A DNA stretch of 54,351 nucleotides from NCBI GenBank assembly GCA_046726435.1, contig JBKPAM010000024.1:1-54351 (forward strand), written 5' to 3'. Position numbers and translations under genes: made by a program. Below the pieces are notes generated by a model. It made no database searches. It had not been told where the DNA came from and was given only the letters and a program-made list of their open reading frames with translations. How positions within the stretch are numbered: the stretch's first letter is position 1; the number at the start of each line of letters is the position of its first letter. Below are positions 40,310-48,300 of this stretch, piece after piece. The stretch is from AC-32 sp046726435 (GTDB lineage: Bacteria > Actinomycetota > Thermoleophilia > Gaiellales > Gaiellaceae).

Positions 40310-41245
40310 ATGCGAACCGTTCCGCTCGGCGAGGCGGGCGTCGATGTCAGCGCGCTTTGTCTCGGTTGCATGTTCTTCGGGACCCGTGTCGACGAAGAGA
40401 CGTCGATGCACGTACTCGACGCCTATACCGAGGCCGGGGGCTCCTTCTTGGATACGGCCAACAACTACGCGTACTGGATCGAGGGCGGCCGGGGAGGGGA
40501 GAGCGAGGAGCTGCTCGGGCGCTGGATGGGCCGGCGCGGCAACCGCGAGAGTCTGTTCCTCGCCACCAAGGTCGGCGGCGCGCCCGGCGAGCATCTGTCA
40601 GGTGCGGCGATCAGCGCGGCCTTGGAGGGGAGCCTGCGCCGACTCCAGACCGAATCGATCGATCTCTACTACTCCCACGTCGACGATCGCTCCGTGGAGC
40701 TCGAGGAGACGCTGGAGGCGTTCGGTGACCTCGTCACCGCTGGGAAGGTGCGGCACATCGGCTGCAGCAACTACGCGGCGTGGCGGCTCGAGCGCGCACG
40801 GCGCATCGCCGACGCCGAGGGCCTACCGCGCTACTGCTGCATCCAGCAGCGGCATACGTACCTCCGACCACGACTGGGCGCCGGCTTCGGCGAGCAGCTG
40901 GTCGCCGACGACGAGCTGCTGGACTTCTGCGCTGCGAACCCGGAGGTTGCGCTGCTCGCATACTCGCCACTGCTGTCCGGGGCCTACACGGTGCCGGGCC
41001 GCGCCTTCCCGCAGCAGTACCTAGGTGCCGACACCGATGCGCGACTCGACGCCCTGCGGCGGACCGCCGGTGAAGCGGACGCGAGCGCGAATCAGGTCGT
41101 GCTCGCGTGGCTGATGGCGACCACACCCGCCGCGATCCCTGTCATCTCGGCGAGCAGTGGTGCCCAGGTCGAAGAGAACCTCGGTGCACTGGACGTCGAG
41201 CTCAGCGCCGAACAACTCTCGACGCTCGACGGTGCCGCGGCCTGA
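40310..41245 (+). CDS. Aldo/keto reductase
   Basis: 311 residues from the ATG at 40310. The tetrad is visible: Asp and Tyr in GSFLDTANNYAYW, Lys in LFLATKVGG, His in DLYYSHVDDRS. The NADPH part follows (IGCSNYAAWRLERA, LAYSPLLSGAY, IPVISASSGAQVEENLGAL). It reduces carbonyl or opens glycoside substrates with NAD(P)H in the cytosol. The cupin gene directly upstream may act on the same compound. Confidence 0.92.
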   Translation: MRTVPLGEAGVDVSALCLGCMFFGTRVDEETSMHVLDAYTEAGGSFLDTANNYAYWIEGGRGGESEELLGRWMGRRGNRESLFLATKVGGAPGEHLSGAAISAALEGSLRRLQTESIDLYYSHVDDRSVELEETLEAFGDLVTAGKVRHIGCSNYAAWRLERARRIADAEGLPRYCCIQQRHTYLRPRLGAGFGEQLVADDELLDFCAANPEVALLAYSPLLSGAYTVPGRAFPQQYLGADTDARLDALRRTAGEADASANQVVLAWLMATTPAAIPVISASSGAQVEENLGALDVELSAEQLSTLDGAAA

Positions 41246-41288
41246 GCTCACGCCACGTCATTTCGACAGCCCTTCAGCGGCGCGTCGG

Positions 41289-41507
41289 TCAGGTCTCGTC
41301 GGTTGTGTCGGCGAGTAGCTCCATCGCCGCGGCCGCATCGCTCTCGTCCACGAGCACCTGCGCCCCGCCTGACAGCACGAACGGAAAGGCGCCGCCCGCA
41401 TCGTCTGCTCTGATCGACGCCTCGATTCCCGCCGACGCGAGCAGACCCTGAACGACCTCCGCCTCGTCTCGCGTCGCGTAGGTTCCGATCGCGATCAGCT
41501 GGCCCAC
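41289..41507 (-). CDS. DUF2007-type small signal-transducing protein
   Basis: 72 residues from the GTG at 41507; longer frame upstream belongs to another gene's region. It reads GQLIAIGTYATRDEAEVVQG with LLASAGIEASIRADDAGG and ends VLVDESDAAAAMELLAD, the ferredoxin-like pattern of DUF2007 (a beta-alpha-beta-beta unit that acts as a small regulatory or binding domain). It lies 31 bp after the broken SnoaL gene on the same strand. Confidence 0.72.
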   Translation of the reverse strand: MGQLIAIGTYATRDEAEVVQGLLASAGIEASIRADDAGGAFPFVLSGGAQVLVDESDAAAAMELLADTTDET

Positions 41508-41538
41508 TCTTGCCAAATGATCGCAATTCCGGGCGGCA

Positions 41539-41940
41539 CTAGCCGAGAGCAGTTCGGAGCCGCATGAAGGCGAGCGCCGAACGCGGGTTGGAGAAATCCT
41601 GCATGTCGACGATCTTTCCGTGCTCCAGCCGGAGAGCGTGAGCCCACTTGTGCCGTCGTCCCTCCTTGTCGGACCACGAGAACGCCACGACGACACGGTC
41701 ACCATGCGACTCGACCGAATCGACGTTGTAGTCCCTGTCCCCAGCCCTCCTTCGCGCCGAGATCCCCTCGTTGAGAACCGCACGGGCCTCGTCGGGGCCT
41801 CGTCAGGACGGAGGTCTCCAGAAGCGCGACGGCCTGCGCCGCCCGCGCCACTCCATCTGGGGGTGAATCAACGAGACGAGCGGCTCTACGTCGCCGTCAC
41901 CGAGCGACTGATACGCAGCACGGATCGCTTCGACCGCCAC
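41539..41940 (-). pseudogene. SnoaL/NTF2-like protein with an in-frame stop
   Basis: One minus-strand frame of 134 codons from the GTG at 41940 carries a TGA at 41803-41805. Before it: AVEAIRAAYQSLGDGDVEPL and LVSLIHPQMEWRGRRRPS, the N-terminal part of a SnoaL-like domain. After it, in the same frame: GPDEARAVLNEGISARRRAG, VESHGDRVVVAFSWSDKEG and HALRLEHGKIVDMQDFSNP. The whole is a normal-length SnoaL-like fold except for the stop. A CGA to TGA or TGG to TGA change explains it. This is nonsense decay, not a frameshift, as both halves share one frame. Confidence 0.72.
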
Positions 41941-41978
41941 GCCGACACGATACTCACGACGCGGCTGCCCGAGCTTCG

Positions 41979-42428
41979 TCAGCCCGCCTTGTCCCAGCCT
42001 TCCTCGCCGTCCGCCCACGAGACGGCGGTGGAGCGCCGGAAGAACAGCCCGTTTTCCTCGTCGGGGAAGACGCCGATCTTGTCGCTGTCGGGATAGACGG
42101 AGACGGCGGGTGCCCGCGAGCTCGAGAACAGCAGCGTCCTCGCCGGCGAATCGGTCCTGTTCATCACCTTGTGCGCACCCGCGGGACCCGGCGGGAAGCG
42201 GACGAGGTCGCCTCGCTCCAGGGTGTGCTCACCGCCGGGTGTGCGCACCACGACGGTGCCGTCGACGACCAGCAGCCACTCCTCTTCGTACTCGTAGTGG
42301 TAGGGCGAGGAGCTCCCGCCCGGCTGGATGTCGTAGATGAACATGAGGGTCTCCGTCGACCCGGCCGCGCGCGCCACGTCGATCCTGCCCTCGCGCTGCT
42401 CGACGCTGAAGATGTTGAGCGGTTCCAC
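41979..42428 (-). CDS. Cupin-domain protein
   Basis: 149 residues from the GTG at 42428. A typical small cupin: PLNIFSVEQREGRIDVAR, metal-binding motif SSPYHYEYEEEWLLVVDGTV (H-x-H-like with Glu), then TPGGEHTLERGDLVRFPPGP and AGAHKVMNRTDSPARTLLFS. It is similar to the ethanolamine- or sugar-binding single-domain cupins of actinobacteria. It lies upstream of the SnoaL remnant on the same strand. The open frame upstream of 42428 has no family similarity. Confidence 0.82.
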   Translation of the reverse strand: MEPLNIFSVEQREGRIDVARAAGSTETLMFIYDIQPGGSSSPYHYEYEEEWLLVVDGTVVVRTPGGEHTLERGDLVRFPPGPAGAHKVMNRTDSPARTLLFSSSRAPAVSVYPDSDKIGVFPDEENGLFFRRSTAVSWADGEEGWDKAG

Positions 42429-42513
42429 GCGCGCATTATCGGCGGAGGGCGCTTCGTGTGAGTCACACTTAGGTCGAGGCAGGGTTGGCGCGCCGCTTCG
42501 AGGAGGGACAAGC

Positions 42514-42699
42514 ATGTCGAACCCGCGCAAGACAGGGACGTTTCTGCGGACACCGTACGACTGGCGGCGCCCGACCATGGCGCGCGTCAAGAGCCGTTGG
42601 TGGAACCCGAAAGACCCCCGCCTCTTCACGCCGAAGTCGTGGGGCTGGGGCTGGGACATCAACCTGGCACGACTGCTCCGCCGCAAGCCGTCTCGCTAG
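42514..42699 (+). CDS. DUF5808-type small basic protein, 61 aa
   Basis: ATG at 42514 with AGGAGGG 6 bases before it. The C-terminal half, SRWWNPKDPRLFTPKSWGWG then WDINLARLLRRK, matches the NPxDPRLFxPKxxGxGWxxN pattern of DUF5808, usually a tail of larger membrane proteins but here a free-standing small protein. It is basic (many Arg/Lys) and probably peripheral to the membrane. Function unknown. Confidence 0.72.
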   Translation: MSNPRKTGTFLRTPYDWRRPTMARVKSRWWNPKDPRLFTPKSWGWGWDINLARLLRRKPSR

Positions 42700-42744
42700 G
42701 GGCACACAGGTTCGAAGTTCGCCGGCCGGGGTACACCGCGGCCG

Positions 42745-43047
42745 ATGGGAATCGTCATCAGCCTGGTCCTGATCACCTTCGGGGCGATCCTCACCTGGGC
42801 GGTCACCTCGGACGGCGGCACCGTCGACCCGCAGGTCGTCGGCGTGATCCTGATGGTCATCGGCGTGGTCGTCTTCCTGATCTCGCTCGTGCTCTGGCGC
42901 ACGTGGTGGGGAGCAGGGTTCTGGGGCGCGTACCACGAGCCGGTGCCCGCGGGCGGTGTCCGCAGGCGCGTTTACCGCCCGGCGCGGCGGCGCACCACCT
43001 ACGTGGAGGAAGAGCCGCCTCCGCCTGCGGAGCCACCGGCCCCGTAG
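42745..43047 (+). CDS. DUF6458-type membrane protein, 100 aa
   Basis: Two membrane helices (about residues 3-20 and 30-50: VISLVLITFGAILTWAVTSD, VVGVILMVIGVVVFLISLVL), then a Trp-rich linker (WRTWWGAGFWGAYHEP) and an Arg-rich tail ending in Pro repeats. The helix pair and the GAILTWAV segment fit DUF6458. It is located between the DUF5808-like gene and the DJ-1-like gene with short spacers, so possibly one operon. Confidence 0.75.
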   Translation: MGIVISLVLITFGAILTWAVTSDGGTVDPQVVGVILMVIGVVVFLISLVLWRTWWGAGFWGAYHEPVPAGGVRRRVYRPARRRTTYVEEEPPPPAEPPAP

Positions 43048-43078
43048 GCGCGGACCCACAAACCGAGGGAGGTCGAAC

Positions 43079-43678
43079 GTGGCCGACAAGCTGCAAGGCA
43101 AGCGCGTGGCGTTCCTGGCCACCGACATGGTCGAACAGGCCGAGCTGACCGAGCCGTGGAAGGCGATCGAGGAGGCCGGCGCGACGCCGGAGCTCGTCTC
43201 GCTGGAGGAAGGCGAGATCCAGGGTTTCAACCACTACGACAAGGCCGACACGTTCAAGGTCGACCGCACCGTCGAGGAGGCGCGGGCCGACGACTACGAC
43301 GCGCTCGTGATCCCCGGCGGAGTAGGTAACCCCGACACGATGCGGGCGGACGAGAACGCGGTCGAGTTCACCAGGCAGTTCTTCGAGCAGGGCAAGCCGG
43401 TCGGCGTCATCTGCCACGGCCCGTGGATGCTGGTCGAATCCGGCGTCGTCCGGGGCCGCACGGTGACGTCGTGGCCGAGCCTCCGGACCGACATCCGTAA
43501 CGCCGGCGGCACCTGGGTGGACAAGGAGGTCGTCGTCGACGACGGCCTCGTCACGAGCCGGAAGCCAGACGACCTACCGGCCTTCAACGCGAAGATCGTG
43601 GAGGAGTTCGCCGAAGGACGGCATGAGGGGCAGGCCGAGAAGGCGGGCGCTGCCGTCGGCGGGGCGAACCCGACCTAG
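43079..43678 (+). CDS. DJ-1/PfpI family protein (protease I-like amidotransferase fold)
   Basis: 199 residues from the GTG at 43079, with GGGAGG as Shine-Dalgarno. The nucleophile elbow is GVICHGPWML (Cys then His), the Glu-containing pattern is LVIPGGVGNPD, and the C-terminal VTSWPSLRTDIRNAGGTWVD matches the PfpI branch. Members act in protein deglycation, stress protection or peptidase-like roles; the precise activity is unknown here. It is followed by a palindromic element. Confidence 0.9.
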   Translation: MADKLQGKRVAFLATDMVEQAELTEPWKAIEEAGATPELVSLEEGEIQGFNHYDKADTFKVDRTVEEARADDYDALVIPGGVGNPDTMRADENAVEFTRQFFEQGKPVGVICHGPWMLVESGVVRGRTVTSWPSLRTDIRNAGGTWVDKEVVVDDGLVTSRKPDDLPAFNAKIVEEFAEGRHEGQAEKAGAAVGGANPT

Positions 43679-43722
43679 CGTGCAGGCGTTGCCGGTGTCC
43701 GACCGGCCCTGTCACCATTGAG

Positions 43723-43794
43723 GAGCCGGGTGGGTTCTTTCCTCCTCCTGGGTGGCTAAGCCGCCTAGTCTCCCAGGAGAGGACCACCCGGCTC
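43723..43794. repeat. Palindromic element, copy 2
   Basis: Outer arms GAGCCGGGTGG (43723-43733) and CCACCCGGCTC (43784-43794), followed by TTTT. A nested stem CTCCTGGG / CCCAGGAG lies inside, with GGCTAAGCC in the core. The arms are the same as in copy 1 at 18840-18914 apart from one base at each outer end, and the core layout is similar. The T-run after this copy would let it act as a terminator for the DJ-1-like gene. Confidence 0.75.
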
Positions 43795-43860
43795 TTTTAC
43801 GGTTGATCCCGTTCGGGACGAAACCTTGTGGGGCGGCTTGGACCGTTTCGGGGGCGGCCG

Positions 43861-43885
43861 CCCGGCCCGGCCCGGCCCGGCCCGG
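43861..43885. repeat. (CCCGG)5 microsatellite
   Basis: Five tandem copies of the pentamer CCCGG at 43861-43885, ending 17 bp before the DUF202 start at 43903. Pentamer slippage would not change a coding frame here, but it could alter the leader. Confidence 0.75.
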
Positions 43886-43902
43886 CCGACGGATGCGGTT
43901 AC

Positions 43903-44259
43903 ATGACCGGCATGGAAGTGGAGGACGCGACCCGGCGGACGCGCCTCGCAAATGAGCGGACGCATCTCGCCTGGTGGCGCACCGGCCTGACCGCGCTGGC
44001 CGTCGGGCTCGCCGCCGGCCGGATCGTCCCGGAGCTGGCCGGGGGGGCGGCCTGGCCGTTCCAGGCCCTGGGCGCCGGCTACGCGGTCCTCGGGCTCGGC
44101 CTCATCCTCTACGGCCACCAGCGCCGCGGCGAGGTCGAGCAGGCGCTGGACCGCGGCGAATGGGCGATCTTCCCTCCACGGGTCGCGCTGGCGATGACCG
44201 TCGTGGGCGTTCTCCTCGGCGCGGCGACGATCGCCGCCATCATCTTCGCGGGCGGCTGA
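43903..44259 (+). CDS. DUF202-family membrane protein
   Basis: 118 residues from the ATG at 43903 (or 43912). The N-terminal motif RLANERTHLAWWRTGLTALA is diagnostic of DUF202, and three hydrophobic segments follow (about residues 29-45, 52-70, 95-116). The frame extends about 25 codons further upstream through the CCCGG repeats, which is unlikely to be coding. Function unknown; the family is often found near transport or envelope genes. Confidence 0.87.
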   Translation: MTGMEVEDATRRTRLANERTHLAWWRTGLTALAVGLAAGRIVPELAGGAAWPFQALGAGYAVLGLGLILYGHQRRGEVEQALDRGEWAIFPPRVALAMTVVGVLLGAATIAAIIFAGG

Positions 44260-44260
44260 G

Positions 44261-44501
44261 ACGGCCGCGCCGGCAAAGCCGGCTCGGCCTCTCACGGTCG
44301 GCGTCGCAAGCGAGCGTGTTAAACGGCCGCACCGGCGAAGCCGGCACGGCCTCTTACGGTCGGCGTCGCAAGCGAGCGTGTTAAACGGCCGCGCCGGCAA
44401 AGCCGGCACGGCCTCTCACGGTCGGCGTCGCAAGCGAGCCTGTTAAACGGCCACGCCGGCAAAGCCGGCACGGCCTCTCACGGTCGGCGTCGCAAGCGAG
44501 C
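44261..44501. repeat. 62-bp tandem repeat array, four copies
   Basis: Copies begin at 44261, 44323, 44385 and 44447 with a constant 62-bp period; the last is cut at about 44501. They differ by only a few substitutions. Each holds a hairpin GCCGGC-AAA-GCCGGC extended by GGCCG/CGGCC, then GTCGGCGTCGCAAGCGAGC and TTAA. Read on the minus strand, each unit begins with a TAA, at the position of the DUF899 stop codon in the terminal copy. The array fills the space between convergent genes and has no unique spacers, so it is not a CRISPR. It may stop transcription from both sides. Confidence 0.85.
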
Positions 44502-44504
44502 GCC

Positions 44505-45248
44505 TTACGCGGCGTCCGGGTACTCGTCCTTCCGCCAGGCGCGGGGCTCAGGGGCTTGCTCCTTCGGGGTTCGGTCGAGCAGGAAGCTGTAGTAGGGCGC
44601 GACGAACGGGTCGGGCGCCTGGACCGTGTACGTGTGGTAGACGGTGCCGTCGTCCTTCGCGAAGGCGATCCAGCTCGGGGCCTCTCGCAACCCGTCCTTG
44701 AGCTCGGCGCCGGTCTGATCGGACCACTCCTCGAGCCAGTCGGGCGGGTTCTCGACCATCTCCTTCACCTCGGGGACTTGCAGTGCCTGCTCCTCGCTCA
44801 GCGCGAGGCCGAAGTCGAACGCGAAGTCGGTGTTGTACGTCGAGACGTACGGGAACTCCCAGCCCATCCGCTTCTTGTAGACGACGAGCCGCTCGATCGG
44901 CGCCCGCGAGAAGCAGATCAGGGTCACGTCGCGGTGGTTCAGATGGACGAGCGAGCCGTCGAGGCCGTCCCCGAGGTTGGTGCACCCGGGGCAGGCGCCC
45001 TTCTCGTAGTCGGGCCCGAACATGATGTTGTAGGCGAGGAGCTGCGAGCGGCCCTCGAAGAGCTCCGCGAGCGTCTTCTTGCCCTCCTCGGTGTCGAACA
45101 CGTACTCCTTCTCGACCGGCACCCAGGGGAGCTCGCGCCGCTTCTGTTTGATCTCCTCGCTTCGCTGCGCCTGCTCGGCCTCGAGCTTCGCCAGCTCGTC
45201 CCGGGCCGCCTGCCATTCCTCGCGGGTTCCGATCTTCTGCTCAGGCAT
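44505..45248 (-). CDS. DUF899-family thioredoxin-like protein
   Basis: 247 residues from the ATG at 45248, preceded by AAAGGGAG at 5 bases (a GTG two codons upstream is less likely). The N-terminal helix is rich in Glu/Lys (ARDELAKLEAEQAQRSEEIK). The thioredoxin-like core has ACPGCTNLGDGLDGSLVHLN, the family CPGC signature, and GWEFPYVSTYNTDFAFDFGL. The end (YHTYTVQAPDPFVAPYYSFL) is typical. A redox role is likely, substrate unknown. It ends at the 62-bp repeat array. Confidence 0.9.
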   Translation of the reverse strand: MPEQKIGTREEWQAARDELAKLEAEQAQRSEEIKQKRRELPWVPVEKEYVFDTEEGKKTLAELFEGRSQLLAYNIMFGPDYEKGACPGCTNLGDGLDGSLVHLNHRDVTLICFSRAPIERLVVYKKRMGWEFPYVSTYNTDFAFDFGLALSEEQALQVPEVKEMVENPPDWLEEWSDQTGAELKDGLREAPSWIAFAKDDGTVYHTYTVQAPDPFVAPYYSFLLDRTPKEQAPEPRAWRKDEYPDAA

Positions 45249-45376
45249 GGTCACTCCCTTTCCGTTTGCTCCGATCAGAGTAGACCCCGGCCCGACGCCA
45301 AAGTCATCGCGGCACGAGCGAAGCGGGATCGGGCCCGCCCCGCATGCGCAGGGCGGGCCCGATGCCGAGACGACGG

Positions 45377-48300
45377 CTAGCAGATTGCCTGCAGCGCGAA
45401 ATTGACCACCGTCGTCTTGTTGGCCTTGATGTTGACCGTCTTGCTTTGCGCTATGTACCCGTCCTTGCTGGCGATGATCGTGAACGGGTTGCTAGCCGCT
45501 GGAGCCCAGAACGCGTACTTCCCGTTCTTGTCCGTCTTCAACGAGAACGAGTAGTTCTTGCCGGTGGCCTGAACTTGGGCGCCCTGCAACGGGTTGGTGT
45601 TCCCCTTGCAGTCGGTGCCAGTCACCGTCCCTGCGACCTTCCCCCAGCCGGTCGGCGGGGTCACGTTCATCGTGACGCCGATCGGGTTGATCGTCTGGGG
45701 AGTGTTCGCCTGGACGGCGATCTGCGCCGAGTACGTGCCCGGCTGTGTGACGCCGGCGTCAGTCGTCGCCTTTAGCGTGACGGTGACGTTGACGGTGGCG
45801 CCTACCGGGACGTCGAACTCGGTCGGGCTCTCGGACAGCCACGGCACGTCGGTCGTGCCGCACTGGTCGAGCTCGGACAGCTTCTCCGATTGCGGCGTCG
45901 GGCTGAACCCGCCCGAGGAGCCGCCGATCTTGTAGAAGCCGCATGAGCCGCCGGCGCGGTAGCGCGGGAACTGCGAGTTCGGAAGCGCAGTCCAGCTATT
46001 GCTCGACGGCTCGTATGCGAATCCCTGGTTCGTGATCGTGCTGAAGCCGTTGGTAACGCCGTTCGAGATCACGAGCATCCCGTTCGGCCCGCCAGACACC
46101 GAACCCCACAGGTCGATCGGCATGTCGGCAATCGGGCTCCACGAGTCCGAGCCGGGGTCGTAGACGTTGCCGCTCTTCAGCGTGTTGGAGCCGTTGACAC
46201 CGCCGGCGCAGTAGACCTTGCCGTTGATGCCGCCGCACCCTTCCCAGGAGTCTCCGCTCGGGTAGTTCGCGGCACTGCTCCAGCTGTCGGTCGCCGGGTC
46301 GTAGACCTCGACCTTGTTCGACGGCGTGCACGCACCGTCCGCGCAGCCGCCGACGAAGTAGATCTTGCCGTTGGCGACCGCGACACCCGGTGCCGCCGTC
46401 GGGCTCGGGTTCGGCGCAACTGCGGTCCACGTATTGGTGTTCGGATCGTAGGCCTCGGTGGCGGCGATCGGGGTACCGGAGGAGTTCCAGCCACCCGTCA
46501 CGTAGAGCTTTCCGTTGACTGCGGCTACGCCCGGCTTCTCGCGAGCGTTTGCCATGTTGGCGATCGGCGCCCACGTGTTGTCGTCCGGGTTGTAGACGTA
46601 GCCCTTGTTCTGGATCGTGAAGCTCGAGTCGATGCCGCCGACGGAGTACTCCTTGCCGCCGAGGAAGTCAGCGGAGTTGTCCATGATCCCCGACGGATAG
46701 TCCGCGATCTGCGACCAACTCGGGTCGGCCGGCGGTCCGGCATCCACACCGGGCACGTCACCGTGCTCGTGGTTACCGAGGAACGCCGGACTCGCGAGGT
46801 CCTCCTCCCCGAGATGAACGTTGATCCGCTTGGCGCCGACCATGCTCAGGATCTGGAACGACCCACCCTGCTCGCTCAACTTGACGTGCGCCGGTCCGGT
46901 GCCGTCGTTGTGGAACGAGAGCGTGGCGGTCGTGGTCGTGCCGAGCACCTGCGTCTTCGTAATCGACGTCGGCGAGATCACCAGGTGGCCGGACCCCAGC
47001 TGGAAGTTCTGCCGCACCGTGCCGTCGGCCGCGACGTTGACCGTCTGCGTCGACGGCGAGTAGAGCGACTTCGTGGCCGTGAACGGATGCGATCCCGTCA
47101 GGGACGAGAACAGCCAGTAGTAGCCGTCCGGGTTGTTCGGGTCGTCCGGCGTCGCGGCCGAGGTGCCGTTGTCCGCCGGCTTGTCGTTGCTCGTGACCTT
47201 CGCTCCGTTGATCGCGTCACCGGTGGTGAGGTCGGAGACGTTGCCCTCGACGAGGCCGCCGGGGAGCTTCACGCACGACTGGCTCTTCAGAACCGTGATG
47301 TCGTCAACCATCCACCAGAAGCCGAACGTGGCGGTGAAGTGGAACCGCACCTTCACGTTGGCCTGGTTGGCGGCCTGCGGAAGCTGGACGGTCTCCAGGT
47401 CGGGGCCCGGAACCTGGTCGCCTTCGTGGTGCCAGACGTTTGTCCAGGTCGAGCCGCCGTCGATGCTCACGTCCACGTCGCCGACCTGCGGGAAGAACGG
47501 CGAGGCGATGTAGTTGTTGTGGAACGTCAGGAACGGCGTGGCTGCTCCGGAAAGGTCGATCGTCGGGCTCACCAGCTCCGTGTTCTGCGTGTCGCTCGGC
47601 CCGAAGAAGTCGGAGTTGATGTCCGCGAAGTTTCCCGTTCCGCCCGTCGTGTTCTGCCGGCCCTCGGGGTCGTTCAGCTGCCAGACGTGACCCTCACCGA
47701 CGTTGTCGAGCACGTTCCACCCTTGCGGCGGGAAGGTGCTGCCGCTGAAGTCCTCGCCGAGGGCGAGGTCCTTCGAGTAGCCCGGTGCGGTGCAGTCCGG
47801 CTTCACCTGAAGGGCGACGTCGTGTGTGAGGTTGGTGCCGCCCACGACGATCGTGTCATGTGCGACCTGGTAGCCGGGTAGCTGCGAGGTGTACGTCACG
47901 TCGTAGCTGGCGTTGGCCGGCAGGGTGATGCTGTAGTGGCCGGTGATCGGATCCGTGAAGCTCGGCCCTCCGGGCTTGCCGGCGACGTCGATCCGGGCGT
48001 AGAGAGGCCACCCGTGACCGGACCCGTCCGTCACGGTCCCGCTGAGCGTGACGGAGGGCGAGGGCTGAAGCGCCACGTTGACGGTGGTCGTGTTGCCGTC
48101 CGTGATCTGGACGCCGTTCTCGACGTGCGTCGCGTAGCCGAACGACGAGTACGTCACGTCGTAGGTCCCGACCGGCAGGACGATCGAGTAGTGGCCGTTC
48201 GGATCGGTGGTGGTGCTGCCGAACGACGTGTCCACCTTGGCGCCGGAGATCGGATTGTTGTTGCTCGCATCCGTCACCGTGCCGTTGAGGGTGCCGTGCG

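Noticed and set aside
44261..44501. CRISPR array
   Set aside because: Units are a constant 62 bp with no unique spacers and no cas gene nearby; it is a simple tandem repeat.
46763..47881. Plus-strand frame inside the giant secreted gene
   Set aside because: Antisense to a gene with signal peptide and Kelch blades; its own peptide is low-complexity.
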